Assembly (NCBI RefSeq): GCF_021018805.1
Contig: NC_086248.1
Span: forward strand, 101,729,739-101,793,738
Reading direction: 5' to 3'
Source of the DNA: Prinia subflava
Taxonomy: Eukaryota; Chordata; Aves; Passeriformes; Cisticolidae
DNA length: 64,000 nucleotides
Shown here: positions 22,220 through 32,900 of the stretch, piece after piece
Numbering within the stretch: position 1 is the stretch's first letter
Layout of the letters: every line of letters begins with the position of its first letter
The notes under the pieces: model-generated
Told to the model about the DNA's origin: nothing
The model's database searches: none
The model's input: the letters and a program-made list of their open reading frames with translations, nothing else
Translations under genes and position numbers: made by a program

Positions 22220-22766
22220 TGTTGAAAAGGCAGGCGCCACCCCAGAAACTCCCATTCAGAAAGAGACAAAAGGTTTACTGGAAAACTGGCAGCCTCCTCG
22301 AGCACCAGGAGGAGACCCATCAAGATAAGGTGGCCAAGCGATTGCACCTCGGCTGACACCCTCACAGATCATCAGGCATCATCATCCATATCTCGACCAT
22401 TCATCAGCCATAAGGATCTATAGAAACTGGACATTAACATATGAACTAAGAACTCTTTCCAGCCTGGTCGGAGACACCCTTGAATTTGAATAGCTAGCCG
22501 GGAAACAAAGGGAAATATGGGGAAATATTGCCAGGGGCAGAAAAAAGTGTATAAAAACTAAGCCCCGAATCGGGCAAATTTGTGAACCGTAGGAGAGACA
22601 GCAGACTGCCAGGTTCTGTGTCTCACGGTAACCCTTGGCATTTTCCTGGGAAAAAGACTGTCAAGTATCTCCACTGTTGGTGGGTTTATTGAAATTCTGC
22701 AATTTGATCTTTATTAATAAACCAAATTATTATTTTAATTGGAATATCGTATTGGCATTTATAACA
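22220..22766 (+). mobile_element. LTR, 547 bp, joined tail to tail with the next LTR
   Basis: It begins TGTTGAAAAGGCAGG and ends ATTTATAACA. A TATAAAA box at 22550-22556 and AATAAA at 22716-22721, 45 bases before the end, fix the plus strand as sense. U3 is about 330 bases. The right end lies one base from the end of an inverted LTR. The five bases left of the start (CAAAA) are not repeated after either LTR, so no simple target duplication survives. Confidence 0.82.
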
Positions 22767-22835
22767 ATGTTATAAATGGCCAGTCAATTTCCAAATTAAT
22801 AAAATAATTTTTATTAATTAAAGAAATTCCAGATA
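22700..22835. repeat. Long imperfect palindrome at the LTR-LTR junction
   Basis: The inner arms CATTTATAAC and GTTATAAATG flank the centre near 22767. Pairing then continues outward imperfectly through A/T-rich blocks (TTTTAATTGG with CCAAATTAATAAAA, and TTTATTAATAAA with TTTTTATTAATTAAA). About 65 bases on each side are related. It could extrude as a cruciform when single stranded. Confidence 0.85.
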
Positions 22836-23411
22836 AAAAATTTAGGCAAACCAGCAATCGAAAGTGCAATGCCGATAAACCGGGATCGGCACTGGGTGAA
22901 CCACCAGCACAGATGCAGTTGCACTGAGACCTCCCCCATTCACGAATTTTACCTGGTTCGGGTCCCCTTAAATAGACTTTATTTAGCCCTCGGAGCCTCA
23001 GTTCTTGTTCTATTCAGCAAAATCACCGATTAAACCGATTCTCCAAAGAAAGATGAAGAATCATTTCAGTTTTTCATTCAGTTCCTTCCTTCGCTGAGTA
23101 GACGTTCCAGGAAAAGATGAATACTAATGTTGGAGTTTGAGCTGATGAATAGAGGTGTGTCTCCTTCGATGCAGTTGCCGAGATAACTCTTAACGACCAA
23201 GCAAGTCATCTTTCTTCTGGTTAATGGCTGTAGTTCTCCGCTATTAACTACACCCAGCCAGGGTTATGTTCTTCCGAAAAGCAATCTCTACACGCCTGGG
23301 CTTGCCCAATTTTTTGTTGCAAACCCAGGCTTGCATGTTACATTTATTTTATATATATAAACTGCACAAATATGTTATTAAAACACGAATTATCCTAGGT
23401 AATTTATAACA
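22768..23411 (-). mobile_element. LTR, 644 bp, with TGTTATAAAT/ATTTATAACA ends
   Basis: The top strand starts TGTTATAAAT and ends ATTTATAACA, a perfect 10-bp terminal inverted repeat. On the minus strand a TATTTAAG box (complement of 22967-22974) lies about 155 bases upstream of AATAAA (complement of 22810-22815), which is close to the 3' end, so the minus strand is taken as sense. Only the last 65 bases resemble the neighbouring 22220-22766 LTR; the U3 parts differ. The flanks AACAA and CTTCA do not match, so the target duplication is lost or the join was made by rearrangement. Confidence 0.8.
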
Positions 23412-24814
23412 CTTCAGATGGACTTTTTATCTCTTGAGAGACAAAGAGAAGGAAGGGAAACATGGAAATAGAGCAAGGCAGTTTCTTTGCTGGTGTCTCT
23501 TTGAGCTGCTCCAGAAGAAACAGTTCTCTGACACCAATTAACACAAGCAGGGGATCTGCAGATTTTAATTGGAACATCAAATCTCATTGAGATAGAAATA
23601 ACTCTTTTATGCCTACTTCTGTTCTCAACACTATCAAATTCTGGGCCTGGACTCCTGCCAGGTCTTTTGAGAAATAATGAAATGATTGTTCATACCTCCA
23701 AGCTAGAAAGACTTTCAACTGAAAAAAAGACCATACCCTGCATTTGTTACAATTTTATCCTTCATTTTCATTAACAACTCATTCCTGGTCTAGTCTGGCA
23801 AAGATGCTTATGTTTGTACAGTCCATTGAATTCTTTTCACTTAGGTTTTTTTTTTTTTCTTCTATAGGACTGAAAATCAGACTATGAGAAAGGGAAATTG
23901 ACTGGAAGGCAAGCCAAGGAGGAGCAGAGAAATATGGCAAACATGGTGATGGAGAGACCCACTGGAGCAGGGAATGCCAAGGAGAACATAAAGAAGCAGC
24001 TGATTTATGACCACCTGGTGAGAAGACAGATAGAAGATGGTCTGGGAAGCTTTTGGAGGAGTGTCCTGTGGATTATAAGTGGAGGGATGCAGGAAAGGTA
24101 GGAACAAAGCAAAGGCAACAGAAGCCACTGGGGGCTTTTTGGTCTAAAGCTCTGCCACAGTTTTGCAGCTGGAACTTTTTTCCTCCAGGTTGAAAAATTA
24201 ATTCCTCAATGTTGCCATACTTGAGGAATTCCTTTTGCTTCTGCCAAGTTAACCATATCAGAAGCAAAACAAGCAAGATAAGAAGAGAATTTCCCTCTTG
24301 ACATTTGGAAATGAAAGATTCATTGCAAGCATCATTCCTTTTTTATAAAAAAAAAAGGTTGTGCAAAATAAATAGTCTGTTCCCTATTTCTTCAGTGTTT
24401 CTCTGTACTTAGAGAAACATTTTGGTATTTGTTGGAAATATCAAGACTATTCTGAATAAGGAGGGGTCTGAATACATTTCTAAATTTTAAGTGCCATCAA
24501 TGCAAGAGTAAATATTACGGCATTATTAGTTATTTGTTCCTGCTCTGGAAATCCCTCTCAAACCTGAGACTCAGTCTGAAAGCAACACTTCAGGGATGGC
24601 AAATTTATGGTGAGATCGGCGAGAAAATGAGAATGGTTCAATTAGAATGAAGCAATTTTCAACACTCACATAAGCACACCAAGGGTAAAATGAAGAGGAA
24701 GAAATCATGCAAGTCTATCTTGTGTGTGATAGGAAGTTTTGAGAGACATCATTAAGATACTGACTACAGGCGCTTTCAGACAGAATGTATTTAGTATGTG
24801 ACACAAGCAAGGGA
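23412..24814. other. Unassigned A/T-rich interval
   Basis: There is no recognisable gene or repeat. T- and A-runs lie near 23847-23860 and 24346-24357. Confidence 0.45.
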
Positions 24815-24985
24815 AGCATTGAATAATTCAGACTGGAGAGGACTTCTGGAGAACTCTGGTCTGTTTCCCCTGCTCAGAGCAAGGCCAGGAGGAGCAGGTT
24901 GCTCATGGCTGAATCTGTTCAAGTTTTAATATTTCCAAGGATGAAATTATCTCATGTTTCTAAATTTCTGTATTCAAGTCTAACC
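24815..24985 (-). mobile_element. CR1 LINE 3' region, old copy
   Basis: On the top strand it starts with a GCATTGAATAATTCAGACTG block followed by GAGAGGACTTCTGGAGAACT, then a CCCCTGCTCAGAGCAAGGCC part and TTTTAATATTTCCAAGGATG. This is the inverted CR1 3' end in the order seen in older subfamilies. The ACTCCACAACCTCTCTGGGC motif is no longer recognisable and the element fades after 24985. Confidence 0.82.
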
Positions 24986-25310
24986 ACTGACTGAATGAAA
25001 AAACTCAGTCTAACAGAATAAGAAAAGGGGATACAAAATTATTTTGGTCCCATGGTGTGAACCAGTTGGCACTGAGGACTTCAAGTCCTTGACAGAATGA
25101 TGCCCCCTTAGTCACCATGAGTTACGTTCCTGGAGCACAAACCTGGATCTTCTGTCCAGGTTTGTATGAAAAGCATCCCTTTTGCAGACTCCAAACGTGG
25201 CCCAAAACTCGGTGAGAAGGACAGCCAGGGGGATTTTATCAGATATGAAGTCCTACATAGGATTATAATCCCTATGTGCACATTCAAAATCAGCTGCACC
25301 ATTTTCCTTC
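24986..25310. other. Unassigned interval
   Basis: Nothing recognisable; it lies between two CR1 fragments in opposite orientation. Confidence 0.45.
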
Positions 25311-25438
25311 AGGAAGTGTTCAAGGCATGGTGGATGAGCAACCTGACCCTCAGCAACCTGATCTAGTGAGTGTCATCCCTGCCACGGATCTTTAAAGTCT
25401 TTTTCAACCCAAACAGTTCCAGGATTCTCTTATTCTTT
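25311..25438 (+). mobile_element. CR1 LINE 3' end
   Basis: It shows GAAGTGTTCAAGGCATGGTG, CCTCAGCAACCTGATCTAGT, a GTCATCCCTGCCACGG block and the terminal ATCTTTAAAGTCTTTTTCAA with CCCAAACAGTTCCAGGATTC. The usual TTGGAACTAGATG stretch is partly deleted. Confidence 0.88.
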
Positions 25439-25619
25439 GAGCACATGCTTTATAATTGAGCAAATTCCCGAGTGCTTTTTAGAGGTGAGCTTGTAAAATC
25501 TGATCTGGGGCTCTCCCAAGCCCCTTCTTATCTGTACTTGCTTTGCTCCCACAGGGGCTGTGACAAGAAGAAAGGGCATTTCACTAATGCTTCAAAATAA
25601 ACACATAAAGGACTGAGAG

Positions 25620-26222
25620 TGAAATGAACAGGGCTAGTGCCTTTATTAATATTCAGCTCTTTATTAAAGTGATCAGCTGGGTGGTAGAGCCCGATGGAGT
25701 TTTTCATGCTGCTGTAGCAATCTGGAGGAGCAGGAAATGTCCCAGTTCATCACTCAGTAGGTGCCAAGTCCTTGTTCCCATGGGAACAGCTAGCAACTCT
25801 CTCTGGTCAACCCTGAGGAAGCAGAATGGTGCAGGTTTGGTGGCTGGAGTGCAAAGCAGCAGACGTCAGCTCTTTACCATCATGGAAAAACCTTGAGAGT
25901 TTCTCTCTGAATCAGTCACTCGAGCTGGCCCAGTCCCCACTCCAGTCAGACTCTCATTAGATCATGGTGAGTCTTCAAACCAGGCCAGGGAATGCGTCCA
26001 CTTCCTCCTCGGCCAGGCATCATCTAGTTCCTCTCTGCTGTGTTCAGCTCTCCATCTTGGGGTGCCTTTCTTCTCAAAGTACTCTCCCAAGATTCACAGG
26101 GTCAGTTTTATTTGCATATGCATCCTTCCTCGAGTAGGCAGTGTTGGGGGGAGCTAGGTGAGCTCTGATTACAGTAGTTACAATCAGGACAATCAACTAG
26201 CTTTTAACATGCTAATTCAGAA
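25620..26222 (-). mobile_element. LTR, inverted relative of the 38-39 kb LTR
   Basis: From 25620 to about 26125 the reverse complement aligns with 38600-39147, including GACCAGAGAGA, GGAACAAGGACTTGGCA, GAACTGGGACAT and CTTTAATAAAGAGCTGAATATTAATAAAGG. Two minus-strand AATAAA signals are the complements of 25642-25647 and 25660-25665. A POU/octamer block at 26110-26123 is shared with the other copy. The far (5') boundary is unclear; a weaker match (TTTTAACATGCTAAT) carries the similarity to about 26222, and the following GC-rich block may also belong to it. Confidence 0.85.
26110..26123 (-). promoter_or_regulatory. POU/octamer block in the LTR
   Basis: The top strand reads ATTTGCATATGCAT: an octamer (ATTTGCAT) overlapping a second half-site. 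Its reverse complement, ATGCATATGCAAAT, matches the equivalent block of the 38-kb LTR. POU-domain factors bind such sites; binding here is not shown. Confidence 0.55.
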
Positions 26223-26574
26223 ATGCAGGACCGGCAGGATAGCTGCCGACCAGTAGGGCACTACAGCCCCCATGAGAACGGTCACCGCCCCACTCCTGCC
26301 AGGGCCGGGGTCACCTGTACCCAAGGTGCCGGGGCACTAGTGCCTCCCATTGCCCCCTCCAGAGCCCCGTGGAACCACACTCGGCACTCCCCCTGCCTCA
26401 CCACGGCTCCTGCCAACAGCGACAGGGACGGCCAGTAGGGCCACCGCTTCCTGGGGGCGAGGGCCACCACATCAGCAGCTGCAGCTGCTCCGGCGGCTGC
26501 CAAGTCATCCCCTCGGGGCAGGGTCCCACCTATGGCAGCAGGGGTCTGGCACCCATATCACCGCGAGCCTAGCT
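26223..26574. other. GC-rich, CpG-bearing block next to LTRs
   Basis: The base composition changes sharply to GC-rich with many CpGs, between two LTR-like segments in minus orientation. It may be the GC-rich U3 of the 25.6-kb LTR, or leader sequence of the element on its right. No coding signature was recognised; several overlapping open frames reflect the scarcity of T and A. A free-standing gene promoter is less likely. Confidence 0.5.
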
Positions 26575-26996
26575 AGATAAGGACGCACCTGGGGACACAG
26601 GTCTGGGTTCATGAGAGCAGCAGGGCAGGAGCCACCACCCTTAGTTTATTCTTCCTATTACATACAAGATGACCATGGATTGGAGAGTTAACAGTCCCAC
26701 CTCTCAACCTATTGGTCAAGGGGACTGTCACACAGTCTTGTTTGTCCCAGCATGGAATGTGAAAACAAAGGCTATGTTTATAGAACATAACTGATGTTTA
26801 CATGAAAAGAGCATGAGAAGGTACAAACTTCTACTTAATATGAAACGCTCAGTTAGCTAGGAAAACTCACGGCAACAAGTATCTGTCTCCCTTTTTGCTG
26901 TTTTTGGCTGTTTCCATAAGATTTACCAGTAGCTGAGAGATTGCAGAGATTATACGTTCATACAGGGTTTCCCCTCTCCTCAAAGAGGTGGCCACA
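26575..26996 (-). mobile_element. Probable LTR in minus orientation
   Basis: On the minus strand the segment begins TGTGGCCACCTCTTTGAGG, and an AATAAA signal (complement of TTTATT, 26645-26650) is followed by about 70 bases of probable R/U5. The top strand ends GTGGCCACA at 26996. No target duplication was matched, and the junction with the GC-rich block on the left is a guess. Confidence 0.55.
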
Positions 26997-29900
26997 TAGG
27001 GGAGGCATTGCCAGAATGTTCATGTTTCATGTGAGTGAAACAACAGAAACTTAAGCCTTACTAGACAACAGAAAATCCTTAGATGAGAGATTAAACCTGG
27101 TAGCAAGGTGCTCAGACTCTCACATAAGTGTAATTAGGGGTTTTTAACCTCTCTTTACACTGCCTTGTTTAGCTGAGAGAAGAATATCGGGGATCTCAGT
27201 GCTTTGGGATCAGCCTCAGTAAACTGGATTTTCCTGTGCATTGCTCACTAGGCGAAATGGCAAAGCACCAAAAAACAGCACACATAAATAACATTTGGAA
27301 ATTATTCAATTTCCTGCAAGTGATAAGAAAATTTACCCTGTGTGCAAGTAATTTGCAGTCATTTATGGCAATTTGTAATATTTTAATACTAAGTAAATCA
27401 ATTATTTGGTATTATTTTTAGTTAGCTGATTTACTGTAATTGCAATGACTAAATCAATCAATTACTTAAAAAAAAAAAAAATCCCCCAGACAAATATGGC
27501 AAATCAATTACTTAATATTTAATAGGAATTACTCGTTGTTACAGAAAACAACAGAGGAACAAATCCTTTAATGACATGAGCAAAATTCAATCACTGTCTG
27601 GGGAAAGGGGTTTCTGTACAACATTACCTTTATATAACTCATGAGATAATGCAATGAGATAGTGGGAATGCATGGAATAGTGAGCTCAAATGAACTACCA
27701 GACACCAGGAAGAAAACAACTGGGACCTGGTTTTCTGCTTACCCAGTGAACAGCACCTGTTCCAGCAAAGTTGTGAAAACAGATGGTGGGTGCCTGCATA
27801 AATACCTGTTCTGGAAAAACAAATCTGTTGTTTGGAGTCATTAGAGAAGGGTTGGAGAAGGTGTTGGTGAATATCATTGTCATGGCTGTGGGAGGAGATT
27901 ACTGTCAGCCCACACCTTGGGCAGAGTGGAGCAAATCTGTCTCCTCTCTGCTCACCTCAGGAGGGTCTTTAGGAGGTGCTTCAACAAATTCCAATGGGGA
28001 CAGTGGGAGTCTGTCACAGCTTTTGGGCAAGGAAACCATGGATGAGCAGGTTAGGACTGATCAGCCTGGAAATACAGTGATGGAGAAAGTTTAGGAGTTA
28101 AGGGAGGGGTGGAGAAGACAGGCTTACATGAATGCATGAGGTGAACTATGGCAAGGATACACCAGGAGAAAACACCTGGAGAAGGGGCAGTACCCAGGGA
28201 ATTTAATTATCTTCCAGAGCTCAAGTTGAGTCTGATGAGGTTTAAATTGGACAGCAGCTTCAGTGTTAGACATTGAAAAGTGGAGAGGAAGATGAATGGT
28301 GCTGTGCATTGTGAAAACTCAGCCTCATTAGGAAACTGGGGTTAGAGCCTACCAGAACTTGGTCAAATTATTATTCCTCATCTCCTGTCCACTCTTTTAA
28401 TCCAAATTATGATCAGGGTATATATAAATTAGTGTCTCTTAAAATATGGCTGGTTACGTTGTGATTTGGCAGCAGCTTGTTCCATCACTGGTGGTGGCAA
28501 GTGTTAGCTTTAAGCTCAGGTACAGCTCCCTTGGAGCTTTTCCTGTTCCTGAAAACTATGTTTGATGATGAGATATGGGTGCTGATGGAAGGAGTACATC
28601 TCACCTGCTAAATGCTTTTGGAAGGCCTCATTACCATGCAAATGGAGATTGCACACAGGCTAAGAAGAATGCATCTGTCAGGCTGCACATACTGATAACA
28701 GCAAATATGAACATAACTGGGATTTACAGAGTGAAGGGATTTCAACTGGGGCTGGTTAGACTTGTGCTGCCACTGGAAACAGTAAGGGTTAATTGTGCTT
28801 CAGTAATTCTGAAATCTTTCTGATGAACAATTCATCTCTAATTGGACCCAAAAACCCTGCCATAGTAGTGGGAAACTATTGACTTTGAAATAGGTAGAGG
28901 AGAATTTTGACAAAGAAATTGTGAACCCGACAAATGGGAAGGAGCAAAGAATGCAGCCATGAAAGGGAGAAATGGTGATCTAACTCAGCCATAATTTTAC
29001 AATGGATCAAGTTATCCTCTAACTTACATTGGAGTGAGCCTATGATGATACAGGCACTGAGATTGAAGACTTGAAGTATGTTACTGCTCTAACCTAGTAG
29101 GGGAAAGCTGCTGGCGACCCTGGGACACTCCTGACAGGGTGTGGAGTGTGATGATATGAGCACCCAGCTGGAAATCCAGAAACAAATGGCTAGGTAGCTT
29201 GGGCTGTAAAGTGGAATTTCTGCCTAGGAGAGTCAGGGCACCTCACGATCCAGAGGAAACAACTGCACAATGATGTGCTTTTCTTCTTCCATCTGGGAAG
29301 CCCACCTCTAGGCACAACTAGCCATGCCTTGGGCAGAGTTCCTGAGGAAAAAAGTCATCCTGTTTTTTTATTTGCCACTCAATACAAAACTCTATTTAGC
29401 TAAAAATATTTTTACATCTTTCTGAACATTTTAATATTTTTATAGATGTAATGATACACCAGCACCTCCGCAGAGTGATACGCTCTCTGGAAACTCTGTA
29501 GAATATATCTTAGATTGGAGATTACAGGAAAATAATTTATTGATTTATTAAAATTGACATGTGCACAGTGCAAGGCATTTGCCAATGCACATTTATTGTA
29601 TTTACTGAAGTAATGCTGGCAAGGAGTCAGGGACAATTAACTTTACAAAGGCGTTCAGGGAAAATTACAAAAACAAGTTTATAATTTATACTAGAAATTA
29701 CAGTCAAAGTCTGTGTGTGTTTAACCTGAGCACCAGGATATACATTTCTTGGAAATGCATAAATGTCGTCTCAGGTTTTGTATCTAAACACGTTGTGTTG
29801 AAACACATACTTGATTTTCATGCTTTACAGACTATTTGTAAGTGGTTAGCATAGAACATCTCTGTGTTGGATTGCAAGGGGTGTCTATACTGCTGTACTA

Positions 29901-32900
29901 TCAATTTTCAGTGCTTTTACCTTTCCTGCAAAAGAAAAGCTAATGCATTTAGCATAGGTGGTAGTGCAGTGACCAAAATGTATGTCTGGATTGGACAACA
30001 TTGAAATGAACCCTGCAGACCTCACAGGAAAACCCTTCAGTTAAGGCATTTGTACTTCCTTGAAGAGTTACTTGGTATTTTTTTAGTGGAAAATGGGGTT
30101 TGATTTAATTAGGCTTTCTTACTTGTATGTTTTTTTTTAATGTTTTTTTAATGAATGAATATGCACTGAACACTAAAAAAAGAGTTTTCATGCAGTTTTT
30201 TTTCCTAGTACTCTTTCTCCTCCCTCCATCCTGCTGCTCAACATGTTAAAAAAAAAAAGTTTTCTACCTAAATATTTCCTGAAAAAGTATCAATTCCTCA
30301 AATCAGTTCTAATTTTTGTCTGCTATCTCTGTAAACATCAGTGGTGTGTTTCTGTGTGAGCTGTGTCACATATATATGAAGTGAAGAAAGGGATGTGTCT
30401 GTGATTGTTGTCCCCTGTTCCTGACCTTGGGCTCACTTCGTGCTGTGGTGGCTCCTGCTGTTGAAACAGGGCAAGCAGGTCCTAACATTACTGGTAACAA
30501 AATCTAGCAGATTTGGTCTCGGTTTTTCTTAGATATCCTAAACTCTTGTAGCATGAGTTTAGGAGTTTATACAGCTTTGGTAGCAGCTTGGTTTTGGCAT
30601 GAAAAGTTTTCGGCATATGCTTTGGCACATACTACTCAATCTAAGCAATTTGTTCCTGTCTGCTACATTTATTTTCACAATATCCTTTATTTCAGCAGTA
30701 CAGTTCAGCTGCATCCTTCAAAAATGAAAAGGGCAAAGGTGATATCCACTGCAATATAAAGCCAAAGCATTTAACTCCATAGCAACGTTCTTTCCTCTAC
30801 TTTTCAGTCAGAACTGGAGAGTCAACACTGAAGAAAGCCATGGTTAATTAATCAATTATTCTAAAAGATTCACCCCAAAGGAACATCTTTTCCTCTGGCA
30901 CAGGAAATGTGGGTTTTGTTAGTGATGCTCTTTTCCATGAAGTCTGTCTAGCTGAAAAATAACAGCCCTAGATGTTTGAATACACCATCTAAACTAAGAA
31001 TTGGTCAGTGATCAGTTTCAAGCTGGAATAAGTGAGGAGCAAACCTGCATGGAGAATTTCAGCTTTATTTGGAGAAATGAAGTCTGATAGCTTTGTGCTT
31101 TTCCAGTGACCCTTCACGGAAATAAAGTACACGACTCATTTTGGTGAAGGGCAAACGTTTTCTAAAAAACTCCTATGGCAAAAAACTCTCATGTTGCAGT
31201 TGCAGATATCCCCAAAGAAATCGTTCACAGCTGCCTGAATTCCTTTGCTTTTTATCTTTACTGAAGTCATCTACACTGATTTCTACTGTTTTTCCAGCTA
31301 ATCCAGTGTTTGCTAATCCTGTCCTCCAAAGCTCTCGGTGCTGTTCTCAACACAGTGCCATCCACAAGTTTTATGAGTGCACCCACTGGGCCGTATTTCT
31401 CTCTTTGCTTAAGAGAATGTCATGCAAGACAATGTCATACTCTTAATAAATTCAAGACATATCTCATCTGCTCCCTCCTCTTTATCCACTTGGCTGGTTG
31501 CTCTGACAAGGAATGAAATTAGAAATGGTTTGAGAAAGTAGGTTCTTGAATAATCCATGCTGGCTGTTTTTATCAGTTTATTCCCTAGATGACTACTTAG
31601 ATGTTGTTTAATAATTTTATTTTCTTCCTTTCTGGGTATTATATCACTGCAATTTCCTTGGTTCTTCATTCTTTCATGAAAGATGAACTCCTCTGCTTGC
31701 CTTCCTCAATTCCTCGGGCACAGAGAATTTACAGAGATAACCTCTAAAGGTGTAGGGATCTTCTCACCTGACTACAAAGTGCAGGAGGAAAAACTTCAGC
31801 TGTTCCTCAGGATATCATAACTTCTCTAAATATTCTTTAACCAGGTCTTCCTATTTTGGTTTACAGTGCTATGTCTTTGGAAAATGTGCACTAAGCACCT
31901 ATATTGCCCTAATAGGAATAATTCTCTTCCAGCCTTTCAACTAGTATGCTCAAAAAAGGAGCTGCTGGAAAAGACTGATCCCTCACTGCCAAAGAGGATG
32001 CAAACAGCTTCCTTATCTGCTAATGATTTGAGCACAAAGATGGCCAAAATCTGAGATGAGACTAAGTCACATTCACTTTTTAAGCATTCCTTGGGTCCCT
32101 TAAAGACATGATCAAGGAGATGTGTTTGAGACAGGAAAGAGATGCCAAAACCGCTCACAGATGTAGCTACAGAAAACTGGTTTATGTGAGCCCAACAGCT
32201 TGGCAGATAATGGCTCAGGAAGTGCCTTTCTGCTTACTTGCCAAACATAAGCAGTGTCCAATATCTTAGAAGTGCTCGAGCTGTATTAGCAACACATACA
32301 CATTTCCTTACAAGGGTCTGGAGCATCACCTCTGCTTGGTTTCTGTTCTGTGGTTTCAACCACATCACACTAGGTACAGAGGGATACACACTGCTTACAG
32401 GAGCAATTTAGTAAACTCCCAGAGCTGTAATGTGAGGCCCAGACTTCTGCCACAGAGTGACTTGTGAGATTTTTTACAAAACAGCACGTGGGTTTATTTT
32501 GTTTTGCCTGCCAAATGCCTCTTAAGTCTTTTGTCTGTTTTCTCTCTCTTGCCAATTTTGGGCTGTGACAGCAAAGCTAAAAAAACAGAACAGAAAACTT
32601 GCCATTGATTTCCAATAAAATGGTTCCAAAGGAAAGGTCAGGAAAGAAAAAAGAAACACATTGGACAAAAAAGGAACTTCATTGATATATTGCTGGTGGC
32701 TTGTATGGAGTTGCCTCAACACAAACAGACCTTTTATATCAACTGATATGAGACAAAGGTCCTGGAAAGGATGATCCCAGCAGCTCATCATCTCTTCCTC
32801 AGGGATGAAGTTGAGGTGTGATGGTTTTATATTTGCTATTGCACAACCAGCCCAGCCATGCCACTCCACTGGACAGGGGAGACATGACTGCGGGAAAATA

